A stretch of 64,000 nucleotides of DNA. It comes from Agrococcus sp. ARC_14 (GTDB lineage: Bacteria; Actinomycetota; Actinomycetes; Actinomycetales; Microbacteriaceae). The notes beneath the pieces are model-generated. The model was given only the letters and a program-made list of their open reading frames with translations, made no database searches and was not told the DNA's origin. This document shows positions 57,184-64,000 of this stretch, piece by piece. The translations under genes were made by a program, and so were the position numbers. The first letter of the stretch is position 1. Each line of letters begins with the position of its first letter. The stretch spans positions 347,681-411,680 of the forward strand of contig NZ_JAKUDO010000002.1 in NCBI RefSeq assembly GCF_022436485.1, in the 5' to 3' direction.

Positions 57184-58031
57184 GGCGTTCGCCGCGGCGC
57201 CGCATCGCGACGGCGCTGTGGTGCGCGGTGGCGGTCTTCGTCTTCGTCTGCTCCACCTTCCCCGTCTACTGGATGATCAAGACATCCCTCACCCCCAACA
57301 ACGAGGTGCGCAGCCGCGACCTGGAGCTGTGGCCGGCGAACCTGACGCTGCGCAACTACGAGACCGTGCTGTTCGATCCGGGCAGGACGCCGTTCCTGCC
57401 GGCGCTCAGCATGTCGCTGGTGGTGACGCTCGCGACCGTGCTGATCGCGGCGGTGCTGGCCTTCTTCGCGGCCGTCGCGATCTCGCGCTTCCGCTTCCGC
57501 AGCCGCACGGGCTTCATCGTGGCGGTCATCGCCATCCAGATGCTGCCGCTCGAGGCGATGATGGTCTCGCTCTACCGGGTGCTCGACAGCTGGCAGCTGC
57601 TCAACACCGCCATGGCGCTCATCCTCGTCTACGTGGCGACCGTGCTGCCCTTCACGATCTGGACGCTGCGCGGCTTCGTCGACGGCGTGCCGATCGAGCT
57701 CGAGGAGGCGGCCATGATCGACGGCTGCTCCCGCGTCGGCGCGTTCTTCCGGGTCACGTTCCCGCTGCTCGCGCCAGGGCTCGTCGCCACCGGCGTGTTC
57801 GCCTTCATCCAGGCGTGGAACGAGTTCCTCATCGCCCTGATCGTCAACACCCGGCCGGATCTCATGACCCTGCCGGTGTGGCTGCGCACCTTCCTCACCC
57901 TCAACGGCACCACCAACTGGGCGGCGATCATGGCAGGCTCGACCCTCATGGCCATCCCGGTCGTGATCTTCTTCCTCATCATCCAGGGCCGGATGGCCAC
58001 CGGCATGGCGGCGGGGGCGGTGAAGGGATGA
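57180..58031 (+). CDS. Carbohydrate ABC transporter permease, MalG type
   Basis: The second membrane subunit, 283 residues with six helices. The N-terminal helix is CAVAVFVFVCSTFPVYWMIKTS; the EAA loop is IELEEAAMIDGCSRVGAFFRVTFP, and the C-terminal GTTNWAAIMAGSTLMAIPVV is typical of the MalG group. GTG 57180 overlaps the preceding gene (GTGA), and its stop overlaps the next start (ATGA), so the operon is translationally coupled throughout. Confidence 0.93.
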   Translation: MRRSPRRRIATALWCAVAVFVFVCSTFPVYWMIKTSLTPNNEVRSRDLELWPANLTLRNYETVLFDPGRTPFLPALSMSLVVTLATVLIAAVLAFFAAVAISRFRFRSRTGFIVAVIAIQMLPLEAMMVSLYRVLDSWQLLNTAMALILVYVATVLPFTIWTLRGFVDGVPIELEEAAMIDGCSRVGAFFRVTFPLLAPGLVATGVFAFIQAWNEFLIALIVNTRPDLMTLPVWLRTFLTLNGTTNWAAIMAGSTLMAIPVVIFFLIIQGRMATGMAAGAVKG

Positions 58032-59428
58032 GCATGCTCGCAGACGCACGGGCCACGCTGATGCCAGGCTTCACCGGCACGACGCTGCCCTCCTGGATGG
58101 CCGCGCTGCTCGCCGACGGCCTCGTCTCCTGCTGCCTCTACGGCGAGAACGTGGTCGACCCCGCGCAGCTGCGGGGGCTGACGGATGCGATGCGCGCGGT
58201 GCGCGCGGATGTCATGGTCGCGCTCGACGAGGAGGGCGGCGACGTCACGCGCGTGCACTACGCCACCGGTTCGCCGTTCCCCGGCGCCGCCGTGCTGGGC
58301 CGCGCGGACGACCTCGAGTGGACGCGGACGGTCGGCGAGCGAGTCGGCGAGCACGTGCGCGCGATCGGCGGCACTCTCACCTTCGGGCCGGTCGCCGACG
58401 TCAACGTCGACCCCGACAACCCGGTCATCGGGGTGCGCAGCATGGGCGCGGATGCCGCGCTGACCGCACGCCATGTGGCCGCCTGGGTCGACGGCGTGCA
58501 GCGCACGGGCGTCGCGGCGAGCGCGAAGCACTTCCCGGGGCACGGCGACACGGCCGTCGACTCGCACGTGGGCCTGCCCGTCGTGCACGCCGATCTCGAG
58601 ACGCTCCGCCGCCGCGAGCTGGCACCGTTCCGCGCCGCAATCGAAGCCGGCGTCGCCTCCATCATGACCTCCCACATCGTCGTGCCTGCGCTCGACAGCG
58701 TGCCGGCCACGCACTCGCGGGCGATCCTCACCGAGCTGCTGCGCGGCGAGCTGGGCTTCACAGGCGTCATCGTCTCCGACGCGCTCGACATGGTGGGAGC
58801 GAGCGGCGCCATCGGCATCCCGGAGGCCGCCGTGCGCGCGCTCGACGCCGGCTGCGACCTGCTCTGCCTCGGCACCGCGACCGGGCCGGAGGGGATCGCG
58901 GCCATCGAGCGCGCCGTGCTCGAGGCGATCGACAGCGGCAGGCTCGACGCGGCGCGCGTGCGCGACGCGGCCGAGCGCACGCGCGCGCTCGCCGCTGCCC
59001 ATGCGGCGCCCATGCCGCTGACCGCGATCGGCGGAGCGAGCGACGACGACCTGGCGCGCATCCGCTCGACGTTCCTCGTGCGCGAGCGGGCGCAGCGGTG
59101 GCTGGCCGCGGGGCACCGTGCACCGGCTGTCGTGCGGCTCGAGCGGGCCGCGAACATCGCTGCGGGGGCTGTGCCGTGGGATCCCTTCGAGGGGTCGATC
59201 GTGGTCGAGCCGGGTGCCGTGCCGGAGCTCGCGCCGGGCCCCGTGATCGTGGTCGGCAAGGATCTCGCGCGTGGGCCGGAGGCCGACGCGACCATCGGCC
59301 CGCTGCGCGAGCAGCACGACGTGCTCGTGATCGACATGGGCTGGTCGAACGGCGACGGCGCAGACATCGCCACCTTCGGCGCCTCGCGCGCGTGCGGGCT
59401 GGCGCTGCGCGGGATGCTGGCTCGATGA
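58028..59428 (+). CDS. Glycoside hydrolase family 3, NagZ-like beta-N-acetylhexosaminidase
   Basis: A cytoplasmic enzyme of 466 residues without signal peptide, expected to cleave a terminal beta-GlcNAc from an imported saccharide. It carries the NagZ hallmark KHFPGHGDTAVDSH (about residues 171-184), whose His-Asp pair serves as acid/base, and the nucleophile Asp in GVIVSDALDM (about 252). The substrate pocket entry LDEEGGDVTRVH is conserved. Some relatives act as phosphorylases rather than hydrolases, which cannot be excluded. The last 130 residues form a small extra domain. It is coupled to the permease gene before it and to the ROK kinase after it by ATGA overlaps. Confidence 0.9.
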   Translation: MSMLADARATLMPGFTGTTLPSWMAALLADGLVSCCLYGENVVDPAQLRGLTDAMRAVRADVMVALDEEGGDVTRVHYATGSPFPGAAVLGRADDLEWTRTVGERVGEHVRAIGGTLTFGPVADVNVDPDNPVIGVRSMGADAALTARHVAAWVDGVQRTGVAASAKHFPGHGDTAVDSHVGLPVVHADLETLRRRELAPFRAAIEAGVASIMTSHIVVPALDSVPATHSRAILTELLRGELGFTGVIVSDALDMVGASGAIGIPEAAVRALDAGCDLLCLGTATGPEGIAAIERAVLEAIDSGRLDAARVRDAAERTRALAAAHAAPMPLTAIGGASDDDLARIRSTFLVRERAQRWLAAGHRAPAVVRLERAANIAAGAVPWDPFEGSIVVEPGAVPELAPGPVIVVGKDLARGPEADATIGPLREQHDVLVIDMGWSNGDGADIATFGASRACGLALRGMLAR

Positions 59429-60315
59429 GCTCGCTCGGCATCGACATCGGCGGCACGAAGACGGTGGCCGTGCTGCTCGAGCGTGGCGCAGTGCTCGCCT
59501 CGCACCAGGTCGCGACGCGACGCGGGGCGGGTGCGGTGGGATCGGCGGTCGAGGCGGCCGAGCACGTGCTCGTCGCGACCGGCACCGAGGTCGCGTCGCT
59601 CGAGGGCGCGGGGCTGGGCGTGCCAGGCATCGTCGGCGACGACCGCACGAGCGTGCGCAGCGCCGTCAACCTCGGCATCGACGCGCTCGACATCGGCGCG
59701 GCCGTCGGCGGCAGGCTGGGGATGCGCATCACGGTCGACAATGACGTGCGAGCGGCCGTGCTCGGGGCGAGGCACCTGCTCGGGGAGCGCGCGGAGGCCG
59801 TGGCCTTCGTCGGGCTCGGCACCGGCATCGCCGCCGGCATCGCGCTCGGCGACCGGGTGCTGCGCGGCGCGAGCGGCGCGGCGGGCGAGATCGGGCACAT
59901 ACCGGTGCCCGGCGCGGTCGAGACCTGCCGCTGCGGCCAGCTCGGCTGCCTCGAGACGATCGCGGCGGGATGGGCGATCGCACGGCGGTGGGACGGTCCC
60001 GTGCCGGCGGCGAGCATGCTCGCCGCCGCACGTGCGGGCGATGAGCGGGGCATGCGCGAGTGGGATGACTTCACCGGAGCGCTCGCGCACGCGATCCGCA
60101 GCCTCGTGCTCACCACGGGGGTCGACGCCGTGCTCATCGGCGGCGGTGTGAGCGGGCTCGGTGCGCCGCTGCTCGACGGCCTGTGCGACCGGCTCGCAGG
60201 CTGGGCTGCGGACTCGGCGCTCCTCAGGGCGCTCGACGTGCCTGGACGCATCCGACTGCTGCCGGAGGGCGCGCAGCCCGCGGCTGTCGGGGCGGCGATC
60301 CTCGGGCTCGGGTGA
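59425..60315 (+). CDS. ROK family sugar kinase (probable N-acetylglucosamine kinase)
   Basis: A 296-residue kinase with an intact ROK active site: the phosphate loop LGIDIGGTKT (residues 4-13), catalytic Asp in ITVDNDVRAAVLG, the GEIGHIPVPG substrate loop and the zinc motif CRCGQLGCLE. Unlike the regulator at 53626 it lacks an HTH, so it is the enzyme of the pair. Position after the GH3 gene suggests it phosphorylates GlcNAc (or a related sugar) released in the cytoplasm. No nagA, nagB or murQ is nearby, so later steps are encoded elsewhere. Its start overlaps the GH3 stop. Confidence 0.9.
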   Translation: MSSLGIDIGGTKTVAVLLERGAVLASHQVATRRGAGAVGSAVEAAEHVLVATGTEVASLEGAGLGVPGIVGDDRTSVRSAVNLGIDALDIGAAVGGRLGMRITVDNDVRAAVLGARHLLGERAEAVAFVGLGTGIAAGIALGDRVLRGASGAAGEIGHIPVPGAVETCRCGQLGCLETIAAGWAIARRWDGPVPAASMLAAARAGDERGMREWDDFTGALAHAIRSLVLTTGVDAVLIGGGVSGLGAPLLDGLCDRLAGWAADSALLRALDVPGRIRLLPEGAQPAAVGAAILGLG

Positions 60316-60330
60316 CACGCCGCAGTTGAC

Positions 60331-60356
60331 AATGATCGAACATACGTTCGATCATT
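60331..60356. promoter_or_regulatory. LexA (SOS) box and promoter
   Basis: A 26-base near-perfect palindrome contains TCGAACATACGTTCGA (60336-60351), an exact match to the actinobacterial LexA consensus CGAACnnnnGTTCG. TTGACA (60326-60331) and GATCAT (60350-60355) are plausible -35 and -10 elements with 18-base spacing, so the operator lies between and over them. The gene starts six bases later. Confidence 0.9.
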
Positions 60357-60361
60357 GAGGG

Positions 60362-61081
60362 GTGAGCACGCCGATCTCTGCACGACTCGAGCGCCGCACG
60401 GGGGAGGACCGCACGGCGACCGTCGAGGCGCTGCGCGAGCGGTTGCGCGGCATGCAGCAGGCGGAGCCCCAGCACGCGTCGCCGACACTCGATGAGGCCG
60501 CGACCGCGGGGCTGGATGAGGTGGTGCAGTGGCTGCGCGCTGGCAGGGCCCACAGCATCGAGTCGCGCAGCCTCGCGCTCGCGTGCATGGGGGCCGCCAT
60601 GCCGGCAGGCGCGTGGGGTGCGATCGTCGGCATGCCGGATCTGGGCATCGAAGCCGCGCGCGACCTCGGCGTGCCCATCGATCGCGTGGCGCTCGTGCCG
60701 CATCCTGGCCGCTCGTGGCTCGACGTGGTCGCGAGCCTGGCGGAGGCGATGCCGGTGGTGCTCGCCGCCTCGCCCGGCAGGGTGGCGCCCACCGATGCCG
60801 CCCGGCTCGCGGCGCGGCTGCGGCAGGCGTCGTCGACGCTGCTCATCGCCGGGCCATGGCCGAACGCCGCGACCGTCGTGCGCAGCGTGCGCGCCGACTG
60901 GCAGGGGCTCGACGACGGCGACGGCAGGATCGCCGCGGGCAGCATCGTGGTCGAGACCGTGGCCGGTGGCGCGCCGAGCTTCGCGCGCATCCCGATCGCT
61001 GGCGACGCTGCTGCCGCCGCGGCTGTCGCTGCTGCAGCACGGGAGTCGGGCGACGAGCTGCTGCATCAGCCGGCGGCGTAG
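60362..61081 (+). CDS. ImuA'-like SOS-regulated protein
   Basis: A 239-residue protein similar in plan to the actinobacterial ImuA' factors, RecA-fold relatives lacking a working Walker A. Seen here are GAIVGMPDLGIEAARDLGVPI, VALVPHPGRSWLDVVASLAE and GRVAPTDAARLAARLRQASS, then GPWPNAATVVRSVRADWQGL. ImuA' normally works with ImuB and DnaE2 in damage-induced mutagenesis. No imuB or dnaE2 follows: the next gene on the strand is an unrelated secreted protein at 61199. The LexA box 11 bases before GTG 60362 makes DNA-damage control nearly certain. The family call rests on sequence style and on the SOS box, so it is tentative. Confidence 0.65.
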   Translation: MSTPISARLERRTGEDRTATVEALRERLRGMQQAEPQHASPTLDEAATAGLDEVVQWLRAGRAHSIESRSLALACMGAAMPAGAWGAIVGMPDLGIEAARDLGVPIDRVALVPHPGRSWLDVVASLAEAMPVVLAASPGRVAPTDAARLAARLRQASSTLLIAGPWPNAATVVRSVRADWQGLDDGDGRIAAGSIVVETVAGGAPSFARIPIAGDAAAAAAVAAAARESGDELLHQPAA

Positions 61082-61198
61082 GCGGCGTCGCGGCGCTGTC
61101 CCCCAACCTGGGAGACCCCTGAGATGCATTGCCCTCTCGCGGGTCCGGGCGTAGCGTGACGACCACCAGCCAAGAAGGTCACGACTTCGGAGGCGACC

Positions 61199-62266
61199 AT
61201 GGAGGCGACCGCAGCCCGCAGGCAGCACCGCCTGCTGCGCGTCGCGGTGGCGAGTGGCGCTGCGGCCATCGGTGCCGTCGCATTCGCCCTCCTGGCAGGT
61301 GGATCCCCGGCCAGCGCCGCCGACGACCGCGACGACCGCGGTCTGCTCGGCGGCATCACCCAGGGCCTCGGCGAGACCGTCGGCGCCGTCACCGCACCCG
61401 TCAGCAGTACGGTACGAGCGGTCACCGCTCCCGCCAGCGAGACCGTGCGCACGGTGACCGAGCCCGTTGCCGCTGTCGTCGAGCGCGTCGAGCCCGTCAC
61501 CACCCCCGTGCGCGAGACGGTCGCGGTTGTCATCGCCCCCGTCGAGCAGCTCGTCGCGCCGATCGTGGAGCCCGTCGAGGCAGTCGTCGCGCCCGTGACC
61601 ACGGCACTCGAGCCGGTCACCGACCCGGTCGCCGGTGCGTTGGAGCCCGTCGCAGAGCTGCTCGCGCCCGTCGGGGATGTGCTGGAGCCAGTCACGGATG
61701 TGCTAGAGCCAGTCACGGATGTGCTGGAGCCGGTGACGGGGCCGATCGACGAGGACGTCGATGGAGTGACCTCGCCCACGCCGCAGCCCGCTCCCACCCC
61801 CGCGGAGCCTGCGCCAACCCCCGCGCCCACGCCTGATCGCTCCCCGGTGACCACCCTGCCGACGCCGGTCGATGACGCGGCCGGAGCCGACCCATCCGCA
61901 CCGGCCGTCGACGACCAGGCTGTGCCGACCGCTGCACGGGCAGTGGCACCCGCTGCGCCATCGCTGAGCGCACTCGTCGCGGCCGCGATCTCAGCCGCGA
62001 ACGATGAGCCCGCGACCATCGTGGCCGTTCCGGTGCCGAGCGTCGACGAGCAGCCGGTCGATCGCGCCGTGCCGATCGAGCCGACGTCACCCGCCGCGGT
62101 GCCTGCACCTGCTGGCGCGAGCGGCTCTGCGACCGGAGCGGCATCGCCCGCCGCTGACACCCAAGCCCACCTGCTGCCCGAGCTCTCGGGCGGGCAGGTC
62201 GGTGCGATCGAGCACGATCGCACGCCTCTCTCCATCGTCGAGGAGCACACCGCCAGTCCTGACTGA
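61199..62266 (+). CDS. Secreted Pro/Val-rich repeat protein (hypothetical)
   Basis: A 355-residue exported protein without a recognised domain. A signal peptide (about residues 15-41, AIGAVAFALLAGGSPASAAD) leads into a repetitive region in which PV or APV recurs every 7-14 residues (VTAPVSSTVRAVTAPASETV; EPVTDVLEPVTDVLEPVTGP), about residues 55-180. A Pro/Thr-rich stretch (PTPQPAPTPAEPAPTPAP) and a low-complexity Ala/Pro tail follow. There is no LPXTG or C-terminal anchor. ATG 61199 has GGAGG upstream. It lies 80 bases before another secreted repeat protein, so the two may be co-expressed; a cell-surface structural role is a guess. Confidence 0.75.
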   Translation: MEATAARRQHRLLRVAVASGAAAIGAVAFALLAGGSPASAADDRDDRGLLGGITQGLGETVGAVTAPVSSTVRAVTAPASETVRTVTEPVAAVVERVEPVTTPVRETVAVVIAPVEQLVAPIVEPVEAVVAPVTTALEPVTDPVAGALEPVAELLAPVGDVLEPVTDVLEPVTDVLEPVTGPIDEDVDGVTSPTPQPAPTPAEPAPTPAPTPDRSPVTTLPTPVDDAAGADPSAPAVDDQAVPTAARAVAPAAPSLSALVAAAISAANDEPATIVAVPVPSVDEQPVDRAVPIEPTSPAAVPAPAGASGSATGAASPAADTQAHLLPELSGGQVGAIEHDRTPLSIVEEHTASPD

Positions 62267-62346
62267 CCGATCCAAGGTCGCGCTCGCGCGACACGCGGCC
62301 GTCCCGGAGCGGGATGGCGGATCTCTCAGACAGGAAAGGCAGAACG

Positions 62347-63804
62347 ATGAACAAGCTCGTGTGGCGAGCGCTGTGCACAGCAGCGCTCGCGGGTGGCCTC
62401 TGGGCCGCCGGCACTGGAATCGCCAGTGCAGCAGAGACCGACGGCACCGATGCCATCGGCTCAGGAAACCAAGCGGTGGTGGATGTCTCACTGCCGGTGA
62501 CGATCACCGGCACATCGATCGGCGTGCTCGGCGATGCCGAGACGACGGATGCGTCCTCGACGTCGACCACATCGGCCGACACACCGTCGGCAGACGTCTC
62601 GACCTCCGGGATCGGCGGCGTGCTCTCGGGCACGACGCCGCTCGTAGCGGTCGACGTGCCAGTGACGATCGCGGGCAACGCGATCGGCGTGGCAGGCGAT
62701 GCGACGAGCGAGAGCTCGACCGCGGAGGCGAGCTCGGCGGGCAGCGGCGAGGCGGCGGCAGCGTCGACCTCGGGTGACGACAGCCTGCTCGGTGGCACGC
62801 AGGCCGTGGCTGATGTCGCGGTGCCGGTGGCTATCGGCGGGAACGCTGTCGGTGTGCTCGGTGACGCGACCAGTGATGGTTCGTCGACGGAGTCGGGCAC
62901 CGCATCCGGAACTTCGGATGGGGCCTCGACCTCGGGAGACGACAGTGCGGTCTCTGGCACGCAGGCTGTGGCTGATGTCGCGGCTCCGGTGGCCGTCGGC
63001 GGGAACGCTGTCGGTGTGCTCGGGGATGCGACCAGCGATGGTGCGTCGACGGAGTCGGGCACTGCATCCGGAACCTCGGATGCGGCCTCGACCTCGGGTG
63101 ACGACAGTCTGCTCGGTGGCACGCAGGCCGTGATCGACGCTGCGGCGCCGGTCGCTGTCGGTGGCAATGCTGTCGGTGTGCTCGGTGACGCGACCAGTGA
63201 TGGCGCGACCACCGAGTCGAGCACCGCATCCGGAACGTCGGATGCTCCGGTGACATCGGGCGATGACGGTGTGGCCTCTGGGTCGCAGGTCGTCGGTGAT
63301 GTCGCTGCTCCGGTGGCGGTCGGCGGCAATGCTGTCGGTGTGCTCGGTGACGCGACCAGCGATGGTGCGTCGACTGAGTCGGGCACTGCATCCGGAACCT
63401 CGGATGCGGCCTCGACCTCGGGTGACGATGGCCTCCTTGGTGGCACGCAGGCCGTGATCGACGCTGCGGCGCCGGTCGCTGTCGGCGGGAACGCTGTCGG
63501 TGTGCTCGGGGATGCGACCAGCGATGGTGCGTCGACGGAGTCGGCGACTGCATCTGGTTCGTCGTCGGATGCTCCGGTGACGTCGGGTGATGATGGTGTG
63601 GCCTCCGGGTCGCAGGTCGTCGGTGATGTCGCTGCTCCGGTGGCGGTCGGCGGCAATGCTGTCGGTGTGCTCGGTGATGCGACCAGCGATGGTGCGTCGA
63701 CTGAGTCGGGCTCCACATCCGGAACGTCGGATGCGGCCTCGACCTCGGGTGACGACAGTCTGCTCGGTGGCACGCAGGCTGGGGTCTGCTGCACGGACAG
63801 GTGA
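62347..63804 (+). CDS. Chaplin-like secreted tandem-repeat protein, 3' end replaced by an insertion sequence
   Basis: An exported protein with a signal peptide (about residues 1-28, LAGGLWAAGTGIASAAE) and repeats of about 54 residues. Each contains GTQAVxDVAxPVAVGGNAVG followed by VLGDATSDG and a Ser/Thr/Gly-rich linker. The repeat core resembles the chaplin pattern SGNxVQxPVxxPVxVCGNxV, but without the Cys pair, so amyloid-like beta assembly at the surface is a reasonable guess. After two diverged repeats there are six full 162-165 bp units and the first 12 bases of a seventh. There the sequence changes abruptly to the left end of an IS element, and translation ends after eight foreign codons (TGA 63802-63804). 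ATG 62347 has GGAAAGG upstream. Confidence 0.8.
   Translation: MNKLVWRALCTAALAGGLWAAGTGIASAAETDGTDAIGSGNQAVVDVSLPVTITGTSIGVLGDAETTDASSTSTTSADTPSADVSTSGIGGVLSGTTPLVAVDVPVTIAGNAIGVAGDATSESSTAEASSAGSGEAAAASTSGDDSLLGGTQAVADVAVPVAIGGNAVGVLGDATSDGSSTESGTASGTSDGASTSGDDSAVSGTQAVADVAAPVAVGGNAVGVLGDATSDGASTESGTASGTSDAASTSGDDSLLGGTQAVIDAAAPVAVGGNAVGVLGDATSDGATTESSTASGTSDAPVTSGDDGVASGSQVVGDVAAPVAVGGNAVGVLGDATSDGASTESGTASGTSDAASTSGDDGLLGGTQAVIDAAAPVAVGGNAVGVLGDATSDGASTESATASGSSSDAPVTSGDDGVASGSQVVGDVAAPVAVGGNAVGVLGDATSDGASTESGSTSGTSDAASTSGDDSLLGGTQAGVCCTDR
62794..63780 (+). repeat. 162-bp tandem repeats within the chaplin-like gene
   Basis: Repeat units start at 62794, 62956, 63118, 63280, 63442, 63607 and 63769, with spacing 162, 162, 162, 162, 165 and 162. 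Units 3 and 5 are nearly identical to each other, as are units 4 and 6, so the last four look like a duplicated 324-bp pair. Confidence 0.85.
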
Positions 63805-64000
63805 CACCTGATCTGTGGTGCCGTGAGGTGCCGCTGGGAGGATGTCATCATGCCCAAGCCCTACCCGCGCGAGTTCCGTGAGGACGTCGTGCGCGTCGCT
63901 CAGAACCGCGAGCCCGGTGTTCCGTTGCGTCAGATCGCGGCCGACTTCGGGATCAGCGAGACCTGTCTGCAGAACTGGGTCCGCCAGGCCGCGATCGAAG
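63780..64000 (+). mobile_element. Insertion sequence (IS3-like), left end, partial
   Basis: At about 63780 the repeat sequence stops and TGGGGTCTGCTGCACGGACA begins, which starts with TG as IS3-type ends do. A transposase frame opens at 63850. The right end and target duplication lie outside the window, so exact ends and family cannot be fixed. Confidence 0.75.
63850..64000 (+). CDS. IS3-type transposase OrfA, HTH domain (partial)
   Basis: The first 50 codons of a transposase small subunit run to the right edge. MPKPYPREFREDVVRVAQN and the helix-turn-helix LRQIAADFGISETCLQNWVR match the HTH_Tnp_1/IS3 OrfA family, which binds the element's terminal repeats. In complete elements this frame continues by a -1 frameshift into an integrase-core OrfB. 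ATG 63850 has GGGAGGA upstream. The gene lies in the same orientation as the interrupted chaplin-like gene, whose stop is 46 bases earlier. Confidence 0.88.
   Translation, partial: MPKPYPREFREDVVRVAQNREPGVPLRQIAADFGISETCLQNWVRQAAIE

Noticed and set aside
61199..63804. A biosynthetic or secretion system formed by the two secreted repeat proteins
   Set aside because: No processing, export or sortase genes lie nearby, and the only following gene is a transposase; the pair is reported as separate hypothetical surface proteins.

Overview
The window is one continuous stretch of a high-GC actinobacterial chromosome, most likely a member of the Microbacteriaceae (Agrococcus-like, judged from style only). 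The signs are a GC content near 70 percent, many GTG starts, many apparently leaderless genes with a TAnnnT box 5-10 bases before the start codon, an actinobacterial LexA box, a monomeric isocitrate dehydrogenase, SufU beside SufS, a GuaB3-type IMPDH paralogue and a very frequent GGATGC/GCATCC hexamer. I found no tRNA, rRNA, CRISPR array, prophage or replication origin.

Layout. 1-2016: minus-strand branched-chain amino acid ABC permeases, where LivH carries an unusual secreted N-terminal domain. 2194-12991: purine and glycerol metabolism (guaB, guaB3-like, glpD, guaA), a nuclease-like gene bracketed by two copies of an inverted-repeat element, a DUF4097-PadR operon with its probable operator, SURF1 and DUF3817. 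13001-19237: a nested palindrome, a membrane protein, a DGPF/ECF42 sigma pair with a matching promoter, sufS-sufU, a BASS transporter and a VOC protein. 19254-26400: Bax-inhibitor-like protein, GDPD, a lamin-tail LPXTG surface protein and the PcrA helicase. 26574-33125: a VOC protein and the tctCBA tricarboxylate transporter, divergent from a CitA/CitB-type two-component system whose kinase is frameshifted. 33166-42776: lipoprotein plus CDF transporter, VIT1-like transporter, sucCD, oxidoreductase, MBL-fold protein, DUF559-like protein and icd. 42929-47881: DUF6350, purN, purH (with a long Ala/Pro insert), a repeat-rich spacer and a P-loop protein. 47983-51921: a 25-codon candidate leader peptide ahead of a heterodimeric ABC exporter. 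52033-60315: GNAT, a PfkB kinase, and a ROK-regulated amino-sugar operon (binding protein, two permeases, NagZ-like GH3, ROK kinase). 60331-64000: an SOS-controlled ImuA'-like gene without its usual partners, two secreted repeat proteins, and an IS3-type element whose left end interrupts the second.

The genes connect in several places. GuaB, GuaA, PurN and PurH cover parts of purine synthesis. SucCD and Icd are TCA-cycle enzymes, and the Tct transporter with its CitAB-type sensor would feed that cycle with tri- or dicarboxylates. The ROK operon looks built to import a beta-GlcNAc-containing oligosaccharide, cleave it in the cytoplasm and phosphorylate the sugar; its regulator has a palindromic operator across its own promoter.

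The most distinctive features are the palindromic elements in at least three dispersed families, the nested palindrome after guaA, the ECF42-type promoter, the leader-peptide candidate, and the 162-bp tandem repeats of the chaplin-like protein cut by an insertion sequence. No single wholly new system is proven. The best candidates are the repeat-bracketed nuclease-like gene, the LivH fusion and the leader peptide.
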